Source: a virus. Taken from it: a stretch of 64,000 nt of DNA. The stretch lies in the IMG/VR virus record IMGVR_UViG_3300021959_006010, positions 124,001-188,000 of that record; one strand, written 5' to 3'. Below are positions 10,601 through 16,573 of this stretch, piece after piece. The notes below the pieces were generated by a model. That model did no database searches. It saw only the letters and a list, made by a program, of their open reading frames with translations, and was not told the origin of the DNA. Both the position numbers and the translations under genes were made by a program. Each line of letters starts with the position of its first letter. Positions within the stretch are counted from its first letter, which is position 1.

Positions 10601-12519
10601 TCAACATAACCTGCACCACCGTTTGTAATGTTAACTCTAAATCTTTTCCCGTCAACTTCTTTTGGTCTAGAAAAAACGCCGTTCTCAACAATATCTAATA
10701 CAATATTAAAATTATCTTCAACGCTATCTTCGTCTTGCTGATCCGGTAACACTCCTGCATTTAATGCATCAAACTGTTGTGTGTAAATTGTTTGGTTAAC
10801 TGCTCCAGTTCTTGAATCAAAGTAAGGATCATTTGTATCATTTCTTAAAATATAATCCGTAATTAATTTTGCACGATCAACCGCAGCCAAGTATTCATAT
10901 TTCGATAATCCTTTTTCGTTATTAATTTTTAGATCTGAGTAGTAATAAACACCCGCTTGTATTGAAAGAGTATTAGCACGAATCCCTGCTACATGATCTA
11001 ATATAACACTTTTAATAACATTTGATAAATGGTCTTCTAAAGTTTTTACATCATAGAAATAGCCAGTCCAGTCAACTTGGGTTCCTCTTACGAGTGTTGT
11101 TTCTTGATTTGTAACATTATAGTCGATCCATGCAACAGTTTCTGCAACAATAAAATCGAGGTTATTGTTTACAAGTGTTTGTGCAACTAAATCATCTGCA
11201 ACAGGACTATCAATACCTGCACCTGCAACTACACTGTTAGATTCAACTCCTTGGTCAGTCCAAGTAATTGTTTGCATATAAGGACCTGGCTCAAACTTAC
11301 TTGCAATTTGTATTTCTTCTGCTTTACGTGCAGCAGCACCAACTGTTTTGAATGCATAACTTAGACTTCTTCCTTCGCTACCTGGGGGAGTAAATTCTTG
11401 GGTATCAGAACCTGTTGTACTTACAAATATATTAGTTGTACTTGAACGGCTTGCTTGGTCTACATAGTATTTTGTAACTGCTTGTAAATCTGTCGGACCG
11501 TTCGGAGTTCCTTGTCCTGCAAGATCTCCTGGATGGTCGTATAGGTATAGCGGACCCTCCATATCGTCACCTTGTCTGCGTACAACACTTTCTCTCGGAA
11601 GTGCTTCATTTTGCAGCCAGTTTCCGTAAAGTGCATCATTATAGTCATTATCAACAATAGTTTGTACACCAGATCCGCCTGACGGTCTTAAACGTACTGC
11701 ATCACGAAGTGCTTCTGTATCAGCTGTTGCATCTTGATATGTTGCGTATAGTTCAAGTTCGTCTACATTACGTACTCTTAAATAATAAGTGTTTCCACTT
11801 GTTAGTCCTGTAGCATCAGTACTACCGCTTTCATATGTCCATGCACTGCCGTTTATACTAGCATCTAATCCGTGTGCTGGAATTTCTAGATATCCTGTAG
11901 ATGTTGTATATCCGTTTATAGTAAGAGTATATTCAGAAGCGTCAGCTGGTTCAGGACGCATTCTTGCTCTATTACCCGGTGCTTGTCTTTTAATATAGTT
12001 TTCGTCAGCGTATTTTTTATCAATAACTAAGTCATCTATTGTAATATTAGGCTCATGTATAATATTGTAATCCGTAACAGCTTGCTCATTTACACTAACT
12101 CTACCAATTGCGTTATTATTAGCGTTTAACGGACCTGACAATTCCGGTGTTTGGTCTTCTGAAATTGCAATTTCTCCGATCGAAAGAATAATTTTTCCTT
12201 CTTCGGTCACATCAATATCAATAGTGTCTACAGTTTCTGGTGTTGCACCTGCTGCTTCTGTATTAGATACTATTTTTCTAATCTCAATACCTGTTCCATC
12301 TTGTTTAACAATTGGAATGTATGCAGCTAGATTGTTTCCGACATAAGCATCATAACTATCAGGTGTGTCACCTAAACTAGTAAATGTAATCTGTCCGCCT
12401 AAACCTACAACAGCATAAATCTCACGGAAGTTTTCATTTGTTTTACGAAAACTTTCGCGGACGCTATCACCTGTGCCGTCGTTACCCTCTACACCTATGT
12501 CAATAATTTGTCTTGCCAT
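4606..12519 (-). CDS. Giant tail fibre protein, 2637 aa
   Basis: Begins with the same attachment module as the 605-residue fibre (MARQIIDIGVEGNDGTGDSV). A region from about residue 364 (NIFVSTTGSD) to about 760 looks like a right-handed beta-helix (pectin-lyase-like) with YYEDYPIRVPGNTSIKG near 720. Near residue 1790 a segment FRVGRFFTVDQGTGTVTFSA is followed by a KRGVVV/EFSTD block that is also present in the opposing plus-strand fibre. The last 130 residues (from ATQAQYADLAENYL near 2510) form a C-terminal domain shared with that fibre. It is probably the main adhesin or long-fibre subunit. A GGAGC ribosome site precedes the start. Confidence 0.88.
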   Translation of the reverse strand: MARQIIDIGVEGNDGTGDSVRESFRKTNENFREIYAVVGLGGQITFTSLGDTPDSYDAYVGNNLAAYIPIVKQDGTGIEIRKIVSNTEAAGATPETVDTIDIDVTEEGKIILSIGEIAISEDQTPELSGPLNANNNAIGRVSVNEQAVTDYNIIHEPNITIDDLVIDKKYADENYIKRQAPGNRARMRPEPADASEYTLTINGYTTSTGYLEIPAHGLDASINGSAWTYESGSTDATGLTSGNTYYLRVRNVDELELYATYQDATADTEALRDAVRLRPSGGSGVQTIVDNDYNDALYGNWLQNEALPRESVVRRQGDDMEGPLYLYDHPGDLAGQGTPNGPTDLQAVTKYYVDQASRSSTTNIFVSTTGSDTQEFTPPGSEGRSLSYAFKTVGAAARKAEEIQIASKFEPGPYMQTITWTDQGVESNSVVAGAGIDSPVADDLVAQTLVNNNLDFIVAETVAWIDYNVTNQETTLVRGTQVDWTGYFYDVKTLEDHLSNVIKSVILDHVAGIRANTLSIQAGVYYYSDLKINNEKGLSKYEYLAAVDRAKLITDYILRNDTNDPYFDSRTGAVNQTIYTQQFDALNAGVLPDQQDEDSVEDNFNIVLDIVENGVFSRPKEVDGKRFRVNITNGGAGYVDQGNPTNSDLRVGKVVVGKSSRAIGRITRYDYEADTATTTPTNNDSLYLNLLRPIEFVDGEELEFGNLVKEDQTTIRIETGIYYEDYPIRVPGNTSIKGDEFRRVIIRPKNRPSLSPWANVYFYRDREFDGLTGDGATSATGYADTNLPTGGTEYYDPLLNLTPGVDDPTGYFGRHYLIDPTRDINIDNNGQLTVTNAGEYENTARLLEKNRAFLQAEIIAWIDDNILNNVGIWNGFTYDSAKCSRDVGFIVDAIVADLREGGRSNSLAAQGSYYAGAVNGQEAQTSAAIQQLNAYVLDIVDNTAITSLSSLTQYVNTNIVKETGVNSPINELFALMLFAFDPDFNPARNNTQLDAFMMNDATILRNMTVQGHGGFMCVLDPEGQILTKSPYIQTGSSFSQTINRQAFRGGMLVDAFCGNTPLTITNVIDSFTLEVEGAPNSGLFIRKPQVPAPFYINGSRYQVNDIVDYDPKDGILSPTATLILDSTSGPDDQNGNPVGYSSVDYPVPYDVTLQTAGNRSQLGNDFTQINDLGYGLLVMNGGLSEMVSMFTYYCHAAYYSYNGSQIRSVAGSNANGNFGLVAEGADPNEVPDAVTLENDMVQAAKAFSVDGIVTTTGIVNATAGDAVTQPTSDFSADIAFTTSGRKVYLNNVSGTLNLAEELEFAATGQGPDSIPLSIQTGFTNEFEQLSLHFYDTEFVPTNKGELDLVHNIQGADRIGRYEVANISKITGVLVDGYTIDDTVYTTTSPGGINAEFVIEKSQQNGYTLSITGGGSGWLGTEQIVVDGTELGGSTSTHDATITITGVNTDPELGAVGAITSATISGTINQTAITPVKSGQVYRANFSTGNSGFSNDGLLAAIVQDEPLNIRSNQNFILTGAENPGNLTIRPSTAVNFAEDPNYTYRSISFGSADAAGNDLAFGSVYTAFDATYDYVRLLVSGTYASQTANLPASVTGTSMGGTIGDDQIAISTLTEEKDRNRLNNNSLTPVGGRPADYTNQLPMVMTWAGKKHYVYNYREVSDAATGAETYSYNSDAHPYALVDIAEVPNSDLTSAGVTGLNSPVDLTGESVVLRAGLQDGAPATITINISTCRATGHDFLDIGTGSFNETNYPNVILGFPAKNADQDAEVQERNKGRVFYVSTDQDGFFRVGRFFTVDQGTGTVTFSASIALSDVDGIGFKRGVVVTEFSTDSEMSDNAIDTVPVESAVRAYVNRRLGYDHSGIPVSNPIGPRVIVQNGSVPMTGNLDMDGNYITDLANIDLNSDPQVAVNKAYVDSRSDAFNKFSLLRDVSVYNGAENQLLAMSGAKIIIIDALSISGGDFEIGAILRNQAGTVDFGTVVGVYARTDSVLGDVVEIAFTPTVNYTGITVNASVYTNIGVSGTVEDGIYDEIINADEDASSDIGITIVRTDNDNSDDPNVDPDVPTATIDLQINPEVIVNADVSPTAGILQSKLDMQEADTYDPQNDTLPVGGDDDATVQATLGLAKFDGDIFSVARGWTTIADNGISLSKLQTIASDSVLGNSTANTANVAQVSFGTVVDEGGGILHTDISGSNNGAVVRTGSETYDIELITTTGTADSLVKTEANGEVTVNSLALGQNNDYTVLQLDGTGGTRLKITTPVEGVVLTAQGGSSTINPDVYIPGNLNIGGLTDPDGADAGTDPDVFDTSILQDNSTSFSESSWVASNWAYHGFIEAPGEKEAASAGIAIGAGSGKAGTGEVAIVVANSGNSTSPVVATFKSTGIEPDTDSAYDIGTNSLRYNEIFVDTVDTADIVNRNGSFTTTVQFAGATVSNKVIEFKDESGTVALLSDVTSSSNGLTRTLQQVTNAGNTTDNDILPSSTADNVNLGSSSSVFNTVYATTFEGTATQAQYADLAENYLGDADYDAGTVLVLGGDAEVTVTNTKGDHRVAGIVTTNPAHLMNSALEGDHVVGVALKGRVPCKVIGKVQKGDMLVTSAVPGYACVNNTPGVGTVIGKAISTKDDTDKGVVEVLVGRT

Positions 12520-12531
12520 TCGTTTGCTCCG

Positions 12532-12900
12532 TTATACTGCTGGACTAGCTAAGTCCGGTAATTTTTCCATATCAAAGTTTACACTCACTCCGCAACCACA
12601 TGCAGACTGAGCATTAGGATTTTTAATCTCAAAGTTTGATCCTATAATTGATTTTGTATAGTCAATTGTTGATCCTGCTAGGAACATTAAACTATGAGCT
12701 CCAACTACAAACATCCCCATATCGCACTCAACACCAAAGTCGTGTGCTTCTATTTCGTCTACTTGTGCTGTACCCCATTCGTACTCAAATCCTGCACATC
12801 CGCCGCCTTTAATATTCAGCGTAATAGCATAACAATCGTGTTCTTGACACAACTTGCTAATTTGAACGTTGGCTGCTGGTGTTACTTTGATAAGACTCAT
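12532..12900 (-). CDS. HesB/IscA/ErpA-type iron-sulfur carrier
   Basis: A 122-residue A-type Fe-S carrier. The three cysteines of the family are present: C35 in GGGCAGFEY and C101/C103 in ACGCGVSVNF. Such proteins carry Fe-S clusters from the ISC/SUF scaffold to apo-enzymes. The gene ends 12 bases before the giant fibre gene. An AATAAATA box lies just upstream, so it may be expressed late. Plausible targets in this genome are the radical-SAM protein or ferredoxin feeding the bilin reductase. Marine T4-like phages are known to carry such genes. Confidence 0.88.
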   Translation of the reverse strand: MSLIKVTPAANVQISKLCQEHDCYAITLNIKGGGCAGFEYEWGTAQVDEIEAHDFGVECDMGMFVVGAHSLMFLAGSTIDYTKSIIGSNFEIKNPNAQSACGCGVSVNFDMEKLPDLASPAV

Positions 12901-12920
12901 TTTTTGTTCCTCTTCGACTG

Positions 12921-12928
12921 TATTTATT
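12921..12928 (-). promoter_or_regulatory. Late-promoter box AATAAATA
   Basis: A NATAAATA octamer about 20 bases upstream of the IscA-like gene, in the gap to the divergent gene at 12962. Confidence 0.4.
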
Positions 12929-12961
12929 CATAGATTTTATAATCTTAATGTAAATATAGTT

Positions 12962-13249
12962 ATGTATTTAAAAGAATATACAGTAACAAAAAGGTACGAA
13001 CGTGCTAGCAAACTAGGAAAAGTACATACTTATTGGCGCACATCGACTATTTGTGTTTTTAGGTGTGATAATTGTAATAAAGAGTTTGATCGTCCAAGGG
13101 GAAAGATGGATCCAAAACGACTAAGCAACAACTATTTCCATGTTTGTAAAAATTGTGATGCTAAAGTATTTGCTCAAAAAAGAGGTGTTCAAGCAAAACA
13201 AGTGTGGAGCCTGTCTGCTAGTTCTAATATTCCTATTAGTAAATTATGA
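12962..13249 (+). CDS. Small zinc-ribbon protein, 95 aa
   Basis: A plus-strand gene divergent from the IscA-like gene. I chose the ATG at 12962 (MYLKEYTVTKRYERASKLGK); the longer frame back to 12869 would run into the neighbour. Two CxxC knuckles (CDNC and CKNC) separated by about 30 basic residues form a probable zinc ribbon, and the protein is strongly positive, so a nucleic-acid role is likely. A TATAAT hexamer lies at 12938-12943 but there is no clear Shine-Dalgarno. The 3' end overlaps the convergent collar gene by six bases. Function unknown. Confidence 0.75.
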   Translation: MYLKEYTVTKRYERASKLGKVHTYWRTSTICVFRCDNCNKEFDRPRGKMDPKRLSNNYFHVCKNCDAKVFAQKRGVQAKQVWSLSASSNIPISKL

Positions 13250-13477
13250 TCTACTAGGATATGCGCCTTCAATTGCAATAATTGCTTTACAGCTATTTAG
13301 ATCTTCTATTTTAGGCAAAGCAAATGTTGTTCTGCCATCGCCGCCGTAGATTGTACCTAATATGCTAAACAATGCTGTATTTGATGCAATAGCCAACATA
13401 GCTCCATTACAGAATGCCCAACCTCTTGGAGCAAAGTTACCTGCGAAGTATTTTACTTCTCCTAATAATGGCTCCAT
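13244..13477 (-). CDS. Short phage tail-collar domain protein
   Basis: A 77-residue protein made almost wholly of the collar domain of microcystin-dependent-protein-like phage proteins: GEVKYFAGNFAPRGWAFCNG, then NTALFSILGTIYGGDGRTTF and ALP. Normal members continue for another 60-100 residues, so this is a minimal version. Its start overlaps the stop of the small membrane gene upstream by one base. It probably belongs to the virion as a fibre-tip or connector piece. Confidence 0.85.
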   Translation of the reverse strand: MEPLLGEVKYFAGNFAPRGWAFCNGAMLAIASNTALFSILGTIYGGDGRTTFALPKIEDLNSCKAIIAIEGAYPSRS

Positions 13478-13641
13478 TATTCAGCTTTCCAAATAGTCCA
13501 AGCACCGTATGCAATAGCACCGTAAGCTACTAGAGCAGCAATTGGCTTGAAGATAAGAAACGCAACGCCTGCTCCTACTAGTATAACACCGTCTAGTGTT
13601 GTACGTTCTTTAAGTCTTGCATTAATCCATTTTTGAATCAT
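13477..13641 (-). CDS. Small membrane protein, 54 aa
   Basis: ATG at 13641 with an AAGGAGAACAGAA ribosome site. The product begins MIQKWINARLKERTTLDG, then has two short hydrophobic helices (VILVGAGVAFLIF and ALVAYGAIAYGAWTIW) and ends in WKAE. Stop and the next ATG overlap (TAATG). A TATAAATA late box lies 20 bases upstream. Holin-like size and topology make a lysis role possible, but nothing specific supports it. Confidence 0.65.
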   Translation of the reverse strand: MIQKWINARLKERTTLDGVILVGAGVAFLIFKPIAALVAYGAIAYGAWTIWKAE

Positions 13642-13661
13642 TTCTGTTCTCCTTGTTAAAA

Positions 13662-13669
13662 TATTTATA
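13662..13669 (-). promoter_or_regulatory. Late-promoter box TATAAATA
   Basis: A perfect T4-type late octamer upstream of the small membrane protein and collar genes, in the gap to the divergent gene at 13698. Confidence 0.6.
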
Positions 13670-13697
13670 TAAGTAATTATTCCTATAGGAGGTAATT

Positions 13698-13943
13698 ATG
13701 TTAAAATGGTTAAAAAGAGTCTTAGGAACTGATTATCCTGAGGCACCAGTTATAGCACAGGAGCAACCAAAGCCGGCTGCAAAACCCAAGCCGCAACCCA
13801 AAAAGCCTGCAAAAAAGGCTAAAAAAGTTGATTTAGATGCTATGACTAAAAAGGATTTACTTGCTCACGCAAAGACAATTGGTGTTAAATCAAATGCTAG
13901 CATGAGCAAAGGTGCAATTCTTGATGCAATTAAGAACGGCTAA
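13698..13943 (+). CDS. SAP-like small basic protein, 81 aa
   Basis: A plus-strand gene with a strong TAGGAGGTAATT ribosome site. Residues 20-45 are a Lys/Pro/Ala-rich linker like a histone tail. Residues 47-81 (VDLDAMTKKDLLAHAKTIGV, then SMSKGAILDAIKN) match the two-helix SAP/Rho-N type motif that binds nucleic acid. It is probably a small DNA- or RNA-binding protein. It overlaps the convergent gene at 13930 by 14 bases. Confidence 0.72.
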   Translation: MLKWLKRVLGTDYPEAPVIAQEQPKPAAKPKPQPKKPAKKAKKVDLDAMTKKDLLAHAKTIGVKSNASMSKGAILDAIKNG

Positions 13944-14217
13944 TTGCCGCTTGTAGTTGCGTTATTGCAGAATCTTGGCGAGCAAGCTTTCGTTCTAATA
14001 CATCGATAGCTGCTCGCTGTTTTTTTGACTGCTCTTCCAAACTTCTAACATACGCTAAAGACGGAACTTCTTGCTGCGAGCCATCTTCTCCAAGCATAAG
14101 AACTGTGTCAACACCTTGCGCTCGTAATCCGCCTGTTACACGATTAGGATTTTTATTAGATGATGATTGGGTCTGGTCCGGCGACTTTCTGCCGTACATC
14201 TTGTTCAAATAGCTCAT
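13930..14217 (-). CDS. Coiled-coil protein of unknown function, 95 aa
   Basis: The N-terminal half is polar and disordered-looking (MSYLNKMYGRKSPDQTQSSS), with a short VDTVLMLGEDGSQQEV strand pair. Residues 53-92 form a heptad-rich coiled coil (SLEEQSKKQRAAIDVLERKL). It starts inside the last 62 bases of uvsE, and a TATAAATA late box lies at 14235-14242, suggesting separate late expression and a possible virion role. Confidence 0.6.
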   Translation of the reverse strand: MSYLNKMYGRKSPDQTQSSSNKNPNRVTGGLRAQGVDTVLMLGEDGSQQEVPSLAYVRSLEEQSKKQRAAIDVLERKLARQDSAITQLQAAISRS

Positions 14218-15238
14218 TATTCTTCTCCATATAGTATTTATATAAGCTAATACTTGCTAGATTCTTGCATTTGCTTTCGACCATAATATCTGCATAAGGC
14301 AAAAATTCTAGTGCCCAATCGTTGACTGCATCATTCCACATGTAATCGCTGTGGGCTCGTAGTTTTGCTTTTTTGTATTCGCCTGCAAGTAGTATATCCA
14401 TATCAGGTTTAACATTTGTAGGATGTCCTACAAGCAAGTCTTCTCGAGATACTGAATAGTGTATTACAGGACGTACACCACGCCACGAGTCAATTATGCG
14501 AGTAAATCTATCGTCGGTTGGGAGAATGTATTCTCCTTCACGGCACCAGTGATGGTGTATGTCAAGAACGAGTGCGCAGTGGTCGACAAGCTCGAGGCTG
14601 TGTTCAAGTCCCCACTTGTTCTCGTCGTTCTCGATCGTGATGGTGTTTCGTGCTTCGGGCGAGAGTCTCTTGAGGGCGTCTTTGATGCCTTGTGGACCTC
14701 TTCGACCCGATATGTGTACGTTGCACTTGAAGTCTTGGAAGGTACGACCGTATCCCATCCAGCGCAAGACATCGGTGTGATATTCAAATTCTTCTATGCT
14801 CCTATCTACTATATCGTCGTTATCGCTTGCAAGGACAGTAAACTGACCAGGATGCATAGACAACCTAACATCAAGCGACCGGGCAAGATCACCGACCCTT
14901 GCGAAATTGCTTTCACAATATCGGACCACATCAGGACGTTTCCAGTAATAGCACCAAGTAGGCTCAGTGTATACAGGAAGGACATCACTGCCAAGTCGAA
15001 CCATTCGTAATTCATGTGGTAAACTCCCTACGTATTCAATCAGGTTGTAGTAGCTTTCGATATTATGTACCATAATATCCCACAACCGTTGTTCAGCAAC
15101 ATCACGAGATTGTCTATTCAACCATTGTACTGTTGTGCTACGAGTATTTAGTGGACGTTGGATTTCCTCTAACAGTTTCTTTTTTTGTGTCTGATCAGGA
15201 TGCATGTATTTGCATGCAAAGCCTATACGTTGTGTCAT
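14156..15238 (-). CDS. uvsE: UV-damage endonuclease UvsE/UvdE
   Basis: A 360-residue TIM-barrel repair enzyme that nicks DNA 5' to UV photoproducts. Family motifs seen in order: RIGFACKYMHPD at the start, LPHELRMVRLGSDVLP near 75, RLSMHPGQFTVLAS near 125, NVHISGRRG near 172, TIENDENKWGLEHSLELVD near 200, LDIHHHWCREG near 222 and VIHYSVSRED near 257. These include the conserved metal-binding His and Glu residues. Length is close to normal. Its ATG overlaps the stop of the ferredoxin reductase gene (ATGA), so queD-FNR-uvsE form one unit. Confidence 0.92.
   Translation of the reverse strand: MTQRIGFACKYMHPDQTQKKKLLEEIQRPLNTRSTTVQWLNRQSRDVAEQRLWDIMVHNIESYYNLIEYVGSLPHELRMVRLGSDVLPVYTEPTWCYYWKRPDVVRYCESNFARVGDLARSLDVRLSMHPGQFTVLASDNDDIVDRSIEEFEYHTDVLRWMGYGRTFQDFKCNVHISGRRGPQGIKDALKRLSPEARNTITIENDENKWGLEHSLELVDHCALVLDIHHHWCREGEYILPTDDRFTRIIDSWRGVRPVIHYSVSREDLLVGHPTNVKPDMDILLAGEYKKAKLRAHSDYMWNDAVNDWALEFLPYADIMVESKCKNLASISLYKYYMEKNNELFEQDVRQKVAGPDPIII
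14235..14242 (-). promoter_or_regulatory. Late-promoter box TATAAATA inside uvsE
   Basis: A perfect late octamer within the end of uvsE, 18 bases ahead of the start at 14217. It would let the coiled-coil gene be expressed late, independently of uvsE. Confidence 0.55.
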
Positions 15239-15942
15239 AATACAAATGCCTTTTCTTGTACAAAATTACCTGCTGTTCTACGATTACCTTCTACCCAACC
15301 TGAATTAGTGACAATATCTTTAAGATCGTTATTAAAGGGCATACTACCACATATCATGATTTTATCTGTATTAGGATCACCATTTGTTAATATTATACCA
15401 TCTTTAATAAGATCTGTCATCCTATTTCTTTGTTCTGGCCATTCCGGGTCTCTAGTAACAATAGGAATGTAATCTATATCCATTTCTTGCAAGAACTCAT
15501 TATATGATAGCAATTCTTTTGCTTGTCTTACACTCCATACTACATGTATTCTATTAAAAGAATCATATGTAGTTGGATCTCGTAACAGGCTTATAAAGGG
15601 CGCAATGCCTGTTCCTGTTGCAAGCATCCACAAATCGCCGCCAAGTTCTAAATTTGCTAGAGTTAATGTGCCAGTTGGTTTATCGCCTACTTCAAGTTCG
15701 TCGCCAACTTTTACATGTTGTAGTCTACTAGTAAGCGGACCGTCAGGAACCTTAATTGAATAAAATTCAAGAAAGTCGTCATATGGGCCACTTGTTATAG
15801 AATAAGCACGATTAATATCATCGTCTCCCATTCCAATCATTGTAAACTCACCAGCTGTAAACCTAAATGTATTAGGACGTTCTGTACGTATCCTAAACAA
15901 CGTATCTGTATAATGTTCTACTTCTGTTATTTTTAAAAACAC
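15235..15942 (-). CDS. Ferredoxin/flavodoxin-NADP+ reductase (Fpr class)
   Basis: Transfers electrons between NADPH and ferredoxin or flavodoxin. I chose a GTG start at 15942 because AGAGGTAATT lies just upstream and the queD stop is 11 bases away; a longer frame would run back into queD. RAYSIT (residues 45-50) is the FAD-binding RxYS motif, FYSIKVPDGPLTSRL the second flavin segment, ATGTGIAPF (about 108-116) the NADP site, and KIMICGSMPFNNDL the C-terminal nucleotide segment. Length 235 aa suits bacterial Fpr. In this genome it could reduce the ferredoxin needed by the bilin reductase at 54480; that link is inference. Confidence 0.9.
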   Translation of the reverse strand: MFLKITEVEHYTDTLFRIRTERPNTFRFTAGEFTMIGMGDDDINRAYSITSGPYDDFLEFYSIKVPDGPLTSRLQHVKVGDELEVGDKPTGTLTLANLELGGDLWMLATGTGIAPFISLLRDPTTYDSFNRIHVVWSVRQAKELLSYNEFLQEMDIDYIPIVTRDPEWPEQRNRMTDLIKDGIILTNGDPNTDKIMICGSMPFNNDLKDIVTNSGWVEGNRRTAGNFVQEKAFVL

Positions 15943-15952
15943 AATTACCTCT

Positions 15953-16402
15953 TTAAATCGAATAAATTGCAGAGTTGGCACCGTGTTCGGCACATTCAAC
16001 TTTTACAACATAGCATCGATTGTCTGTCATATCACGAATTAGTTTATCTGCAAAGTTGAATGCATGTTCTGCAAACTTCTCTGCACCAACACCGTCAAAC
16101 ACTCTACATTCTGCTAGTCCGAATTCTTCTAGTTCTTGTAGTTTTACACGCCAAGGATCTTTTTTGTCTAAGCATAGTTTATGGTCAAAGTTATCTTCGA
16201 GCCAAGCCTTTAGTGGCTTTAGTCCTCCAAAATCTACTGCCCAGTTTTTATTATCTAGCTCGTCACATCCAAATGTAAACGTAAATGCTAAACTGTAACC
16301 GTGTAGTAGATGACAGTGCGAATGATCAGCGTTAGGCTGACGAAACACTGCTGACAGACCAATATTATGTCCGTAATGTTTTGTAGAATAATGTTTACCC
16401 AT
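15953..16402 (-). CDS. queD: QueD / 6-pyruvoyl-tetrahydropterin synthase-like
   Basis: The start at 16402 is set by AGGAGGCAAGAG; the frame is open further upstream but crosses promoter sequence. The protein is 149 aa. Family motifs: HSHCHLLHGYS (27-37), NWAVDFGGLKPL, NFDHKLCLD, GVGAEKFAEHAFN and VECAEHGANSAIY. The enzyme makes 6-carboxy-tetrahydropterin in the 7-deazaguanine (queuosine or DNA-modification) pathway. The usual HGH zinc pair reads HGY here, with extra His at 27 and 29 that may substitute. No other que gene is in the window. A sigma70-type promoter and a late box both precede it. Confidence 0.87.
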   Translation of the reverse strand: MGKHYSTKHYGHNIGLSAVFRQPNADHSHCHLLHGYSLAFTFTFGCDELDNKNWAVDFGGLKPLKAWLEDNFDHKLCLDKKDPWRVKLQELEEFGLAECRVFDGVGAEKFAEHAFNFADKLIRDMTDNRCYVVKVECAEHGANSAIYSI

Positions 16403-16440
16403 CTCTTGCCTCCTGTGTTGAGTAAGTTTGATGCGCAGAA

Positions 16441-16448
16441 TATTTATA
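16441..16448 (-). promoter_or_regulatory. Late-promoter box TATAAATA
   Basis: Perfect late octamer about 40 bases upstream of the queD start and downstream of the sigma70-type promoter, giving queD-FNR-uvsE two promoter classes. Confidence 0.55.
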
Positions 16449-16488
16449 GTGGGATGAGCATATAAGACCACTTTGTAACATACTATGT

Positions 16489-16517
16489 ATTATAGTATAC
16501 ATTACTTATCCTGTCAA
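16489..16517 (-). promoter_or_regulatory. Consensus sigma70-type promoter for queD-FNR-uvsE
   Basis: TTGACA at 16512-16517 and TATAAT at 16489-16494 with a 17-base spacer: perfect consensus on the minus strand. Confidence 0.82.
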
Positions 16518-16535
16518 CCTCAACATATAAAATTT

Positions 16536-16543
16536 AATAAATA
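16536..16543 (+). promoter_or_regulatory. Late-promoter box AATAAATA
   Basis: A NATAAATA octamer about 30 bases upstream of the giant plus-strand fibre gene, whose ribosome site is TATAGGATTCGAC. Confidence 0.5.
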
Positions 16544-16573
16544 CTACAGCAAACTTAAACTATAGGATTCGAC

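Noticed and set aside
14459-15010. 183-codon open frame on the plus strand opposite uvsE
   Set aside because: Fully antisense to a clear UvsE gene, no ribosome site and no recognisable domain.
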